A stretch of DNA of 64,000 nucleotides from CADEED01 sp036677145 (GCA_036677145.1 JAKFFF010000092.1:47662-111661), one strand, 5' to 3'; counted from the stretch's first letter, positions 16,763-25,968 are shown. Notes: generated from the letters alone by a model not told the origin. Numbers and translations are program-made.

Positions 16763-17995
16763 ATGAAAAATCATCCCGCGCTGCGGTCACTTGCCGTGTT
16801 GGCGCTTTGTGCCTCGCTGATTTCAGGTTGTTCTCTTTTCACTGACGGTCCGGGCTGGGGCAGCAAGCGCGCGGCGAAGGCGAAGAACGAACCCGTCGTG
16901 CCCGCGTTGCCGGAGCCGGTGCCTACGCATCGATTCGAAATCGACCCGACCACGGATATCGTCGGCGTCGTGCAGAAAACGCAGGCGTCGAAAGAAGACA
17001 CGCTCACCGACATCGCGCGCCGCTTCAACGTCGGCTACGAAGAAATCGTGCGCGCGAATCCGGGCGTCGATCCGTGGCTGCCGGGAGAGAACCGCGAGAT
17101 CGTGATCCCATCGCAGTTCATCCTGCCGAACGCGCCGCGCGAAGGCATCGTCATCAACAATGCGGCGATGCGCCTGTTCTATTTCCCGAAGGTGAAGAAG
17201 GGCGAGCCGCAGGTGGTGCATACCTATCCCATCGGCATCGGCAAGGTGGGCTGGAAGACTCCGGAAGGCGCGACCAAGGTCGTGCGCCGGACGAAAGATC
17301 CGGTGTGGCGTCCGACTCCGTCGATCATCAAGGAGCATCTGAAGGAACGCGGCGAGAAGCTCGATGCCGTGGTGCCTGCGGGACCCGACAATCCGCTCGG
17401 CCGCTTCGCGTTTTATCTCGGCTGGCCGACGTACATGATTCATGGCACTAACAAGCCGGCCGGTGTAGGCCTGCGTTCGAGCCATGGCTGCATTCGTCTG
17501 TACCCGGAAGACATCGCGCAGTTGTTCGAGCTCGCGCCGATCGGCACGTCGGTGCGGGTGGTGAACCAGCCGTTCGTGTTCGGCTGGCACGAAGGCGCGT
17601 TGCACATCCAGGCATTTGACGTTCTCGAAGACGATCCGCGCGACTGGAAGAAGGCGCAGGCGAAGCTGCTCAACAAGGCGCTGGCCGAGCGCATTCAGAA
17701 AGAACTCGCGGCGCGCAAGGAAAAGATCGACTGGGATGCGGTCGCCAAACTCTCACAGGAACCGCGCGGCATTCCGGTGTCGGTCACCGGCGGTCCCGAC
17801 CAGCTCGAGCACATCGTCGCATCGGCCACGGTCGTGCAGAACAAGGTCGCGCCGGGCGCGACGTGGGACGGCATCTCCGACCTGCCGGTCGACGAGGCGA
17901 CATTCCAGGAACTCGTATCCGATCGCGAAGCGTCGGTGGAATCCGCCGCGGCCGCTGCCTCACCGGGCGCGGCCCCGAAGACCGCGACGAACTGA
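16763..17995 (+). CDS. L,D-transpeptidase (YkuD domain) with LysM-like segment
   Basis: A 410-residue envelope lipoprotein. The signal and lipobox (LISGC, Cys at ~22) are followed by a LysM-like region (EDTLTDIARRFNVGYEEIVRANPGVDPWLP) at ~75-105 and a YkuD domain. The catalytic motif is MIHGTN followed by SSHGCIRLYPED, with nucleophile Cys243. It should form 3-3 peptidoglycan cross-links or attach a protein to peptidoglycan. A C-terminal ~130-residue extension is helical with an Ala-rich tail. A CATACT box at 16752 lies only 11 nt before the ATG, so the mRNA may have almost no leader. Confidence 0.94.
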   Translation: MKNHPALRSLAVLALCASLISGCSLFTDGPGWGSKRAAKAKNEPVVPALPEPVPTHRFEIDPTTDIVGVVQKTQASKEDTLTDIARRFNVGYEEIVRANPGVDPWLPGENREIVIPSQFILPNAPREGIVINNAAMRLFYFPKVKKGEPQVVHTYPIGIGKVGWKTPEGATKVVRRTKDPVWRPTPSIIKEHLKERGEKLDAVVPAGPDNPLGRFAFYLGWPTYMIHGTNKPAGVGLRSSHGCIRLYPEDIAQLFELAPIGTSVRVVNQPFVFGWHEGALHIQAFDVLEDDPRDWKKAQAKLLNKALAERIQKELAARKEKIDWDAVAKLSQEPRGIPVSVTGGPDQLEHIVASATVVQNKVAPGATWDGISDLPVDEATFQELVSDREASVESAAAAASPGAAPKTATN

Positions 17996-18012
17996 AACGC
18001 TAGAGTGCGGAG

Positions 18013-19899
18013 ATGAAACTTTTCATCTCCGCGCTCGTGTTGTCGGTCGCCGCGCAGGCCGCCGTTCCCGCCATACCCGCTGACCCGATCGTTCCGGGCC
18101 ACGACTACCACTCGTACGCCAACACCGACGCGTTTCGCGTGCGGCACCTCGATCTCGATCTGGAGGCGTCGTTCGAAGACAAACGCCTGTCCGGTGTCGC
18201 GGACCTGGTCGTGGCGCGTGTGGGAGCCGGCGCGCCCACGCTCACGCTCGACACACGCGATCTCGTGGTCCGCCAGGTGTGGTGGCTGCGCGGGGCACGC
18301 GACCTCGTGCCGCTGAAGTTCACGATCGGCAAACGCGACCCGATTCTCGGCGCGCCGCTCGACATCGACGTGGCCGCGGCACAGGACTCGAACGAATTCA
18401 CCGTGCGCATTTCGTATCAGACGCGGCCCACCGCGTCCGGTCTGCAGTGGGTGGAGCCCGCGCTCACAGCCGACAAGACACACCCGTTCCTGTTCACGCA
18501 ATCGCAGGCGATCCATTCGCGCAGCTGGATTCCGCTGCAGGACACGCCGCAGACACGCATGACCTACCGCGCGACCATTCACGTGCCGCCGGGCATGCGC
18601 GCGGTGATGAGCGCGGAGAATTCGGGCGAGATCAGCGCCGACGGCGTGTACCACTTCAACATGCCGCAGGCGATTCCCTCGTACCTGATCGCGCTCGGCA
18701 TCGGCAAACTCGAATTCCGCGCGACGGGGCCGCGCACCGGCGTATTCGCCGAAAGTTCGATCGTCGCGGCGGCCGCGAACGAATTCGCGGAAACCGAGCA
18801 GATGATCCAGGTCAGCGAGAAGCTGTTCGGGCCCTATCGCTGGGGACGTTACGACCTGCTGATCCTGCCGCCGTCATTTCCGTTCGGCGGCATGGAAAAT
18901 CCGCGGCTCTCGTTCATCACCCCGACAGTGATCGCGGGCGACCGGAGTCTCACCGCGCTCATCGCGCACGAACTCGCGCATTCGTGGTCGGGCAACCTGG
19001 TGACCAACGCCACGTGGCGCGACCTGTGGCTCAACGAAGGATTCACCGTCTACCTGCAGGGCCGCATCATGACGGCGGTGTACGGCGAACGGCGCCAGGC
19101 CATGGAAGAAGTGCTCGACGTCACGGGCCTGCGCGCGGATCTCGCGACCTTGCCGCCCGCCGACCAGGTACTCGCGCTCGACCTGCGCGGCCGCGATCCG
19201 GACGACGCGTTCACCCAGGTGCCCTACATCAAGGGCGCGTTGTTCATTTCCTTCCTCGCGAGCCGCTTCGGCGCCGACGAGGTCGACAAGTTCCTGCGCG
19301 ATTACTTCGACAAGTTCGCGTTCCAGAGCGTGTGGACCGAAAAGTTCCGCGTTCACCTCGAGGCGAACCTGCTGCCGCTCGAGCCCGGCGCGGTCACGTC
19401 CGCCGAGCTCGACGAATGGATTTTCGCGCCCGGTCTGCCGAAGAACGCCGTGCTGCCGCGTTCCGATGCGTTCGATCTCGTGGACCAGGCGCGCAAGAAC
19501 TGGCTGGCCGGCAAACTCGCGACCGTGGACCTGCCGACGAAGGACTGGACCACTCATGAGTGGGTGCATTTTCTCGACGGAATGCCCGCCAAGGTTCCCG
19601 CGGCGCGCCTGAACGAGCTCGACGCCGCCTTCGCACTCACCGCCACCGGCAACGCCGAGATCGCGTTCAATTGGCTGCGCATCGCGATCCGCAACGATTA
19701 CGCACCCGCGTATCCGCGCCTCGAGAGTTACCTCACGACGATCGGCCGGCGCCGCCTGATCAAACCGCTGTACGAGGACCTCATGAAGACGCCGGCCGGG
19801 GCGGCCCGCGCCCGCGCGATTTACGCGAAGGCACGGCCTAACTACCATCCGATCGCCACCGCGACGCTCGATGCCATCGTTCTGAAGCCGGTTCCCTGA
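18013..19899 (+). CDS. M1-family zinc aminopeptidase (leukotriene A4 hydrolase-like)
   Basis: A 628-residue exported peptidase with a signal peptide (about residues 1-16, ALVLSVAAQA). The exopeptidase motif GGMENP precedes HELAH at residues 319-323, with the third zinc ligand in NEGF (Glu342). The C-terminal armadillo-like domain at ~490-620 matches the leukotriene A4 hydrolase branch rather than PepN. It would remove N-terminal residues from periplasmic peptides. It sits 17 nt after the transpeptidase gene and 13 nt before the rhomboid gene. Confidence 0.95.
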   Translation: MKLFISALVLSVAAQAAVPAIPADPIVPGHDYHSYANTDAFRVRHLDLDLEASFEDKRLSGVADLVVARVGAGAPTLTLDTRDLVVRQVWWLRGARDLVPLKFTIGKRDPILGAPLDIDVAAAQDSNEFTVRISYQTRPTASGLQWVEPALTADKTHPFLFTQSQAIHSRSWIPLQDTPQTRMTYRATIHVPPGMRAVMSAENSGEISADGVYHFNMPQAIPSYLIALGIGKLEFRATGPRTGVFAESSIVAAAANEFAETEQMIQVSEKLFGPYRWGRYDLLILPPSFPFGGMENPRLSFITPTVIAGDRSLTALIAHELAHSWSGNLVTNATWRDLWLNEGFTVYLQGRIMTAVYGERRQAMEEVLDVTGLRADLATLPPADQVLALDLRGRDPDDAFTQVPYIKGALFISFLASRFGADEVDKFLRDYFDKFAFQSVWTEKFRVHLEANLLPLEPGAVTSAELDEWIFAPGLPKNAVLPRSDAFDLVDQARKNWLAGKLATVDLPTKDWTTHEWVHFLDGMPAKVPAARLNELDAAFALTATGNAEIAFNWLRIAIRNDYAPAYPRLESYLTTIGRRRLIKPLYEDLMKTPAGAARARAIYAKARPNYHPIATATLDAIVLKPVP

Positions 19900-19912
19900 G
19901 CAGGTAGCACCC

Positions 19913-20626
19913 ATGGTCCTGCCGCTGCACGACGACAATCCGACCACGACGAAGCCGTACGTCACCGTCGGCATCATCATTGCCTGCGTCGTCGTGTACG
20001 TCGTTCAGCACGTGCTGATGACGGGTGAGGGCGCGCAGCGCGTGGCCTTCGCGCTCGGCGTGATACCCGCGGAGCTCACCGGACGAGTCGCGCTGTCGCC
20101 GGAGGTCGACTGGATCCCGCCGGCCGCTAGCGTGTTCACGTCGATGTTCCTGCACGGCGGCTTCTGGCACCTGGCCGGCAACATGCTTTACCTGTGGGTG
20201 TTCGGTAACAACATCGAAGACGCGATGGGTCACGTGCGTTACTTATTCTTCTATCTGCTGTGCGGTGTGGCGGCCGTGTTCGCGCAGGTAGTCACGGGGC
20301 CCGATTCTCAAATTCCGATGGTGGGCGCGAGTGGCGCGATCTCAGGCGTGCTCGGCGCGTACATGCTGCTGTTCCCGCGCGCCCGCGTGTTGTTAGGGTT
20401 GCCGCTCGGCTTCCTCATCGTGCAGCTCGGACGATTCCCGGCAATCTGGGTGCTCGCGGCCTGGTTCATCATGCAACTCGTCATGGGAAGCATCGCCGCT
20501 CTGCGCGATCCGGAGATGGCCGGCGGCGGCATCGCCTTCGGCGCTCACATCGGCGGCTTCATCGCGGGTCTCGTGCTCGTCGCACTTTTCAAAAGGCGCA
20601 ACGTGCCGCTGTGGCGGCGCTACTGA
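19913..20626 (+). CDS. Rhomboid family intramembrane serine protease
   Basis: A 237-residue inner-membrane protein with six hydrophobic segments. The catalytic serine is Ser140 in GASGAISG and the partner histidine is His212 in FGAHIGGF. The HGGFWHLAGNMLYLWVFG stretch before them is the conserved L1/TM2 region. Rhomboids cut transmembrane helices of client proteins; the client here is unknown. It is co-oriented with the M1 peptidase upstream. Confidence 0.95.
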   Translation: MVLPLHDDNPTTTKPYVTVGIIIACVVVYVVQHVLMTGEGAQRVAFALGVIPAELTGRVALSPEVDWIPPAASVFTSMFLHGGFWHLAGNMLYLWVFGNNIEDAMGHVRYLFFYLLCGVAAVFAQVVTGPDSQIPMVGASGAISGVLGAYMLLFPRARVLLGLPLGFLIVQLGRFPAIWVLAAWFIMQLVMGSIAALRDPEMAGGGIAFGAHIGGFIAGLVLVALFKRRNVPLWRRY

Positions 20627-20651
20627 GACGCTGCTACATTCCGCGGGCATC

Positions 20652-20679
20652 GCACGACCCAAACTCGCTCGGGTCGTGC
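20652..20679. repeat. Hairpin between rhomboid and sheath genes
   Basis: GCACGACCC (20652-20660) pairs perfectly with GGGTCGTGC (20671-20679) around a 10-nt loop, ending 5 nt before the GGGGAG ribosome-binding site of the sheath gene. No T run follows, so it is not a standard terminator. It could shield or expose the sheath ribosome-binding site, or be a weak attenuator. Confidence 0.5.
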
Positions 20680-20692
20680 CTTGGGGAGCCGA

Positions 20693-22402
20693 TTGCCCGA
20701 GACGATTGACTCGCAGATCTCGTCTGCCGAACAACCCGGCTCTCTACGTGTCATCGCGCGCGCCGCAACCAGCATCGCCGCCTTCATCGGCCGCACGCTC
20801 AAGGGTCCCGTCAACGAACCCGTGCCGGTGCGCAATTTCGCCGACTTCACGCGTGTGTTCGGCGGGTTGTGGCAACCCTCTCCACTGAGTTACGCCGTCG
20901 AGCAGTTCTTCGAGAACGGCGGCCGTTGCGCGGTCATCGTTCGGGTCGTCAATGGCGCGCGTCCGCCGACACTCACGCTGCCGACCAGCAATGGACGGCT
21001 CATCCTGCGCGGCGTCGGCGCCGGCTCGCGCGAATTCCTGCGCGCCTCGGTCGACTACGACGCCATCGAATCCCGCGAGGCGGACCGTTTCAATCTGGTC
21101 GTGCAGCGGGTACGCGCGGCCGGATCCGAACAGATCGAGGACCAGGAAATCTTCCGGCGCCTCTCGATCACCCCGGGGGCCGATCGTTTCGTGGCCGACG
21201 CACTGCTCGAATCGCGTCTGGTGCGGGTGCAGGGCAGCGTGCCCACCGAGCGGCCGGCGCGCACGCCACCCGCGAACAATGGGGCGGTGATCGGCTACAG
21301 CGCATCGAATCCCGACGGCGACGACGGCGGTCCGATCAGCGACTACGACATCATCGGTTCCGCGCAGACGGGCAGCGGCATCTTCGCGCTGCACGCCGCG
21401 CCGGACATCAATCTGTTGTGTATTCCGCCGCTCACGCGCGACACCGACGTGGGGCTTTCCACGCTGCTGGTCGCGGGGCGCTTCTGCCGCGAGCGGCGCG
21501 CGCTGCTCATCGTCGATCCGCCCGCTTCCTGGGCGTCGAGCGCCGCGGCGCTGGACGGCATCCGGCACTGGCCATTCCGCAGCGAAGACGCGGCGATGTT
21601 CTTCCCGCGCATCGTGGCGTTCGACCGGTTGCGCGGCCGATTCGAGATGTTCGCGCCCTGTGGTGTGGCGGCCGGCATGATCGCGCGCTGCGATGCGAAC
21701 TGGCCGGTATGGTCGGCGGCCGAAGGTGACGATGCGATCCTGCGGCCCGGACATCGGCCCGCATGGACGGTGCACCAGGCCGACCGCTCGCGGCTCATCA
21801 ACGCCGGGATCAACCTGCTGCAGTCGGTGCGCATCGCGCCGAAGTTTCAGGCCAGCCCGCGCACGCTGGCGTACGGTTCCGCGGCGGTGAGCGATTGGCG
21901 CTACCTTTCGGCCCGCCGGCTCGCGCTGTTCGTCATGACGAGCATCGAACGCGGCACGCGCTGGATGCTGTTCGAGCGCAATACGCAGCCCACGTGGACG
22001 TTGGCGCGGGCGCAGGTCGAAGCTTTCCTCGAGTCCCTGTACGCCGAAGGCGCGTTCGTGGGCCGCACGGGCGAGGAGAGTTATTTCGTAGTCTGCGACG
22101 GGCGCATCAACAACGATGAGCAGGTGCGCGCCGGCAGGATCAACCTTGCGTTCGGGTTCGCGGCGAGCAAGCCGGGCGAATACCACGCGTTCCTCGTCAC
22201 GCACCAGCCCAATGGATCACGGACCCGGACGATCAGCATCAACCGCTTTGCGAATTACTCGCCCAGCGTCGACGAGGAAATCGAATCGTCGATCCTGCGG
22301 GGACTCGTGCCCGCCGGACCTCGCGAAGACGAAACGGTGCGCATGCCGGCCGCCGCGCAAGTCGAAGAAGACACCGTGAGGATGCCGACGAGAACGGTGT
22401 GA
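20693..22402 (+). CDS. Phage-type contractile tail sheath protein (isolated)
   Basis: A 569-residue protein with the layout of contractile tail sheath subunits. An N-terminal arm/domain begins TSIAAFIGRTLKGPVNEPVPV with FADFTRVFGG and LSYAVEQFFENGG. A central insertion follows. The C-terminal core runs from INLLQSVRIAPKFQASPRTLAYG (normally INxIRxxxG...R T L) to FVVCDGRINNDEQVRAGRI. Sheath subunits assemble into a spring that drives a tube through membranes. No tube, baseplate, spike or ClpV-like gene lies nearby, so assembly partners must be elsewhere or absent. TTG at 20693 is chosen because GGGGAG lies five bases upstream. Confidence 0.85.
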   Translation: MPETIDSQISSAEQPGSLRVIARAATSIAAFIGRTLKGPVNEPVPVRNFADFTRVFGGLWQPSPLSYAVEQFFENGGRCAVIVRVVNGARPPTLTLPTSNGRLILRGVGAGSREFLRASVDYDAIESREADRFNLVVQRVRAAGSEQIEDQEIFRRLSITPGADRFVADALLESRLVRVQGSVPTERPARTPPANNGAVIGYSASNPDGDDGGPISDYDIIGSAQTGSGIFALHAAPDINLLCIPPLTRDTDVGLSTLLVAGRFCRERRALLIVDPPASWASSAAALDGIRHWPFRSEDAAMFFPRIVAFDRLRGRFEMFAPCGVAAGMIARCDANWPVWSAAEGDDAILRPGHRPAWTVHQADRSRLINAGINLLQSVRIAPKFQASPRTLAYGSAAVSDWRYLSARRLALFVMTSIERGTRWMLFERNTQPTWTLARAQVEAFLESLYAEGAFVGRTGEESYFVVCDGRINNDEQVRAGRINLAFGFAASKPGEYHAFLVTHQPNGSRTRTISINRFANYSPSVDEEIESSILRGLVPAGPREDETVRMPAAAQVEEDTVRMPTRTV

Positions 22403-22421
22403 TCCGCTGTTTTCCCGCGCG

Positions 22422-23168
22422 TCAGCGCTCGACCACGCAGCGCAGCGAGACCTTCCTGAATCCATCCTCGCATTGCCAATCATTGCCCGAACGGTCGAGC
22501 TGCGCGTTCGCGGGCGGCGCGACCGCGACGCAAGCCGTCGATGTCTTGCGGTAACCGCGTTCGCATTCCCACTTGTCGCCGCGATTGTCGAGATATCCGT
22601 TTACGGGCACGACGACGGCGTCGCAACCATCCATCTTCCGCGCGAATCCGCGTGCGCAGGCCCATTCGTCGCCGGAGTCGCGCAGATAAGCATGGTCGGG
22701 AACGACGACCGTTGCGCACGCGGCGCCCTCACGCCGGAATCCCCGGCCGCATATCCAACCCACGCCGTACTCCGACTCGGTCAGGTAGGCGTGCGCCGGC
22801 ACCACGATTTTCGCGCATGCGCCTTTGAGCTCGCGGAAGCCGCGGTCGCAGCGCCATCCAGGACTGCGCGGCGTGTCGTCGGCATGCGCGTTCGCCGGAA
22901 TTCGGACCACGGCGCATTCGCGCCCTTTCCTGATGTAGCCCCGGTTGCACTCCCAGTCGTTGCCCGAAAAATTCAGGAAGCCCTGGACCGGCACCTGGAT
23001 GGATACGCACGTGGATTCGACCCGCTGAAATCCACGGGTGCATTCCCAGCTGTCTCCATAGCGGCTGGGCACGGCGTTTGTGGGTAATGAGGCGCTGTTC
23101 TGGCCGATGGAATCGCGAGCACACCAGGCGAACAACAGGCAGAAGGCGAGGCGCGGGATGGTCTTCAA
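22422..23168 (-). CDS. Secreted protein of seven Cys-pair tandem repeats
   Basis: A 248-residue exported protein. After a signal peptide (MKTIPRLAFCLLFAWCA...), seven units of about 31-33 residues follow the pattern W-x-C-x-R-G-[FY]-x5-8-C-x-x-V-x-[VI]-P-x-x-A-Y-L-x4-G. Units begin at WECTRGF, WECNRGY, WRCDRGF, WICGRGF, WACARGF, WECERGY and WQCEDGF. Each has two Cys, which could form one disulfide per unit in an elongated rod. The TTG start at 23168 places the signal peptide directly at the N-terminus; the frame is open further up. I do not know a function. It converges on the sheath gene with 19 nt between stops. Confidence 0.8.
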   Translation of the reverse strand: MKTIPRLAFCLLFAWCARDSIGQNSASLPTNAVPSRYGDSWECTRGFQRVESTCVSIQVPVQGFLNFSGNDWECNRGYIRKGRECAVVRIPANAHADDTPRSPGWRCDRGFRELKGACAKIVVPAHAYLTESEYGVGWICGRGFRREGAACATVVVPDHAYLRDSGDEWACARGFARKMDGCDAVVVPVNGYLDNRGDKWECERGYRKTSTACVAVAPPANAQLDRSGNDWQCEDGFRKVSLRCVVER

Positions 23169-23268
23169 GAGCGGCGTGCGATACGCACGAGTTCGACTGG
23201 GTTCAGCATTGCGCCACACTAGAGGTGCGGCCGGGCCGAGTCGGTGCGCCACCGAACATACCCGGTGC

Positions 23269-24270
23269 TCAGGCGCCGCGCGCGCGCGGCGGAAACCCGA
23301 CCATGCAGCCGCGACGCTCGTCCCACAATTTCATGCGCGCGCAGGCCAGGCTGTCCAGCAGGCCCAGGCGACGCACGGCCTGAACCGGCGAGGATGCATT
23401 CGCGGCGCGCAGGCGGTAGTTAGGAATGCGCGGCGCGAGGTGATGTATGTGGTGATAACCGATGTTCGCCGTGAACCAGCGCAACACGGCGGGCAGATCG
23501 TAGAACGAGCTGCCGTCGAGGGCGGCGCGTTGCGCGTCCCAGTCCCCGGAGCGCGTCCAGTAGCCTCCCTCGAAAGTATGCTGGACGTAAAACAGCCAGA
23601 CTCCGAACGCGCCGGCCAGCACGATGACCGGCAGATGCACCGACACCAGCGCCTGCCAGCCGAGCCACACACACAGTCCGGCGCCGAGCGCCGCCAGGCC
23701 CAGGTTGTTCAGGGCGACGCTGCGCCATTCTTTTTTCCAACGCCACGGCAATCCCACCGGCAGGCGATGCTTCGCGACGAACTGGAACAGCGGGCCGATC
23801 GCGAGCATGACGAAGATGTTTCGATAGAAGCGATAGCGGAATCGCGCCGCGCGTGATTGCGAGAGATATTCGTCGACGGTCCAGGTCCGGATGTCACCGA
23901 ACTCGCGCTTGTCGAGGTTGCCCGACGTCGCGTGGTGCACGGCGTGCGTCTTCTTCCAGTACGAAAAAGGAAAGAGGGTTATGAGCCCGAGCCCGGCGCC
24001 GAGCCAGCGATTCGCGCGGCTGCTCGCGAAGAAAGACCCGTGACTGCAGTCGTGCTGGATGATGAACAGCCGCACGAGAAAACCGGCCGCCGGAAGCAGG
24101 AGCAGCAGGGTCCACGCGTAGCTCCACCCGGCGTTCCGGCTCCAGGCCATGAAGGCCCACAGTGCGGCAAACGGCAGCAGCGTATTGGCGAGCTGCCACA
24201 GGGCACGCGGCAGCGAGGGCTTGGCGAACTGCGCGAGGGGAATCGGACGATGCGGCGCGAGAAGAGACAT
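23269..24270 (-). CDS. Fatty-acid desaturase (DesA / omega-6 type)
   Basis: A 333-residue membrane di-iron desaturase. All three His boxes are present: HDCSH near residue 70, HAVHH near residue 107, and HHIHH near residue 270 (NIGYHHIHHLAPRIPNY). Two pairs of membrane helices are seen. This group inserts double bonds in acyl chains of membrane lipids and controls fluidity. The ATG at 24270 opens directly onto the family sequence. The hotdog protein upstream, 71 nt away on the same strand, may be co-transcribed and is also acyl-related. Confidence 0.93.
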   Translation of the reverse strand: MSLLAPHRPIPLAQFAKPSLPRALWQLANTLLPFAALWAFMAWSRNAGWSYAWTLLLLLPAAGFLVRLFIIQHDCSHGSFFASSRANRWLGAGLGLITLFPFSYWKKTHAVHHATSGNLDKREFGDIRTWTVDEYLSQSRAARFRYRFYRNIFVMLAIGPLFQFVAKHRLPVGLPWRWKKEWRSVALNNLGLAALGAGLCVWLGWQALVSVHLPVIVLAGAFGVWLFYVQHTFEGGYWTRSGDWDAQRAALDGSSFYDLPAVLRWFTANIGYHHIHHLAPRIPNYRLRAANASSPVQAVRRLGLLDSLACARMKLWDERRGCMVGFPPRARGA

Positions 24271-24341
24271 GCACGCGGACTGTGCACACGGCCCGATTAG
24301 CCGTCTGTACGGTTGCGCACAAAGCCCGTGAAACGGGCCGT

Positions 24342-24839
24342 TCAGCCTTCCTTGCGCGGCGAGACGTACATCGAGATCACGGCGCGCACGACTTCCTTGC
24401 CGTTCGCATCCTGAACGCTGACCGGTACGCCGATGTTCTCCGCGCCGGCCCATTCGGTCTTGTCGAGCCGCGCTGTCGCGGTGACGTCGGTCTCGGCCTT
24501 GGCGAGATATTCGATGGTCATGCCGCGCGGGATCCAGCGCATGCCGACGGGAATGGTGACCTCGGTGCACATGCCGGCGGCGAGTTCGCACAGATTGCCC
24601 ATCGCGAGTGCGTGCACGGTGCCGATGTGATTCTCGACGGCGCGGCGCTTCTTCATCGTCACGCGGCAGAGTTTCGGTTGCAGGTCGAGGAAGCGCGGCT
24701 TGATGGTGCCGAAGTAGGGCGCGCGTTTCGACACCGTGCGCGCGAACCACCAGCGGCCGAACGCGGATTTGTGCGCGCGGATCCAGGCGCGGAGCGTGGG
24801 ACCTGCCGTCGTGGTATCGGTCATGGTCAACCAGTCCAT
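24342..24839 (-). CDS. DUF4442 hotdog-fold protein (thioesterase-like)
   Basis: A protein of about 165 residues with the DUF4442 pattern: APYFGTIKPRFLDLQPKLCRVTM, NHIGTVHALAMGNLCELAAGM and a C-terminal strand region with VPVSVQDANGKEVVRAVI. The hotdog fold usually serves acyl-CoA or acyl-ACP thioesterases, though catalysis is unproven for this family. Starts at 24839 and 24824 are both possible, with no clear Shine-Dalgarno. It diverges from the ATL gene and precedes the desaturase. Confidence 0.85.
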   Translation of the reverse strand: MDWLTMTDTTTAGPTLRAWIRAHKSAFGRWWFARTVSKRAPYFGTIKPRFLDLQPKLCRVTMKKRRAVENHIGTVHALAMGNLCELAAGMCTEVTIPVGMRWIPRGMTIEYLAKAETDVTATARLDKTEWAGAENIGVPVSVQDANGKEVVRAVISMYVSPRKEG

Positions 24840-24949
24840 TTGAGGGCGGGCGGTGTGAACGTCGGTTGCTACTCGGGCCATCGCGTGATCGAATCCAGCG
24901 CCAACGGGACGGAAACTCTAATCGCAGCCTGGCGTCCATCGCAATCAGC

Positions 24950-25303
24950 ATGAGTGGAATAATCACAGCGGAGCAGCGCGCCGCGGCGATTCTGAAGGCG
25001 GTGCGCGGCATCAAGCGCGGCACGTTTGCGAGTTATGGCGAAGTCGCGCGCCGCGCGGGGATGCCGGGGCGGGCGCGACTGGTCGGCACAGTACTGCGCG
25101 AAGCGGGCGACGCCGCGCGCCTGCCGTGGCATCGTGTCACCGGCGCGGGCGGCCGCATCGCGTTTCCGGCCGGTTCGCGGAACGCGCGTGAGCAGATCCG
25201 GCGGCTCGCGAGCGAAGGCGTGATGGCGCGTGGCAATCGCGTACTGCAGCGGCCCGCGGCTTCGTCAGCGCGCACACTCGACGCATTGCTCTGGAAACTA
25301 TGA
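24950..25303 (+). CDS. Alkyltransferase-like DNA-binding protein (ATL)
   Basis: A 117-residue protein related to the C-terminal domain of O6-methylguanine-DNA methyltransferase. The active-site Cys of the PCHRV motif is replaced by Trp60 (LPWHRV), which defines alkyltransferase-like proteins. The DNA-binding helix (TFASYGEVARRAG) and arginine finger region (PGRARLVG) are present. ATLs bind alkylated guanine without repairing it and hand it to nucleotide excision repair. The start at 24950 fits the family length. A hydrolase follows after 10 nt. Confidence 0.9.
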   Translation: MSGIITAEQRAAAILKAVRGIKRGTFASYGEVARRAGMPGRARLVGTVLREAGDAARLPWHRVTGAGGRIAFPAGSRNAREQIRRLASEGVMARGNRVLQRPAASSARTLDALLWKL

Positions 25304-25313
25304 GGGACGCTGG

Positions 25314-25835
25314 ATGACGGAACGCTACGTCGTTTTCTCGCATGGCAAGGACGCCGGACCCTGGGGCGTGAAGATCACCGCGCTCGCCGGCAACGCCCGC
25401 AGCGAAGGTTATGAAGTCGAGTCGGTGGACTATCGTGGCATCGACGATCCGCGCGAGCGCATCAACAAGCTGGTGGAGTTCTGCAAGGAACTGAAGGGCG
25501 ACCTCGTGTTGTGCGGCTCGAGCCTGGGCGGTTACGTGTCGGTGGCGGCGGCGTCGCTGCTGCATGCGCGTGGCGTGTTTCTCATGGCGCCCGCGCTCAC
25601 GATGCCCGGACTTCCCCCGCTGCGCGACAAGGTGCTCGATTGCCCGACGACGATCGTGCACGGCTGGAAAGATGATGTAGTCCCGGTGGAGCAGAGCATC
25701 GAGTTCGCGCGCCGTTACGGCTGCTCACTGCACATCCTCAACAGCGACCATCGGCTGCAGGATGAGGTGCGTTTCCTCAAGTACCTGTTCGAGTACTTCC
25801 TGATTTCGCTGGACCTTCCGCCCGACAGTTCTTAG
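25314..25835 (+). CDS. Small alpha/beta-hydrolase (UPF0227/YqiA-like)
   Basis: A 173-residue hydrolase-fold protein. The nucleophile elbow is CGSSLGGYV (GxSxG), with an acid in HGWKDDVVP and a histidine in NSDHRLQD near the C-terminus. It has no signal peptide. The substrate is probably a small ester. It is co-oriented with the ATL gene. Its TAG stop is followed at once by the left arm of the RAYT inverted repeat, suggesting that element landed directly behind it. Confidence 0.85.
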   Translation: MTERYVVFSHGKDAGPWGVKITALAGNARSEGYEVESVDYRGIDDPRERINKLVEFCKELKGDLVLCGSSLGGYVSVAAASLLHARGVFLMAPALTMPGLPPLRDKVLDCPTTIVHGWKDDVVPVEQSIEFARRYGCSLHILNSDHRLQDEVRFLKYLFEYFLISLDLPPDSS

Positions 25836-25879
25836 TTAATGGGGACATTCCTCGTTTCCTAGCAAACGGGGACAGACCT
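25836..25879 (+). repeat. Left inverted-repeat arm of the RAYT unit
   Basis: Within the arm, CGTTT and AAACG form a small hairpin around CCTAGC, flanked by GGGGACATTCC and GGGGACAGACC. The core 25840-25879 is an exact reverse complement of 26626-26665. It begins directly after the hydrolase stop codon. Confidence 0.9.
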
Positions 25880-25968
25880 GAGGATTTCCCAGGTTTCGCA
25901 ACCTAATTTGCCGATAGCCGCGTGATATTCGCTTCGCCGGCCCGTCGCCGTCGACTTACGCTGCGTAC

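Noticed and set aside
20652..20679. Hairpin as an intrinsic terminator after the rhomboid gene.
   Set aside because: The stem is good but no T run follows and a strong ribosome site lies right after it. It is listed as a hairpin of unknown role instead.
20693..23168. A prophage remnant around the sheath gene.
   Set aside because: No other phage gene, integrase, att-like repeat or tRNA is near; neighbours are ordinary chromosomal genes.
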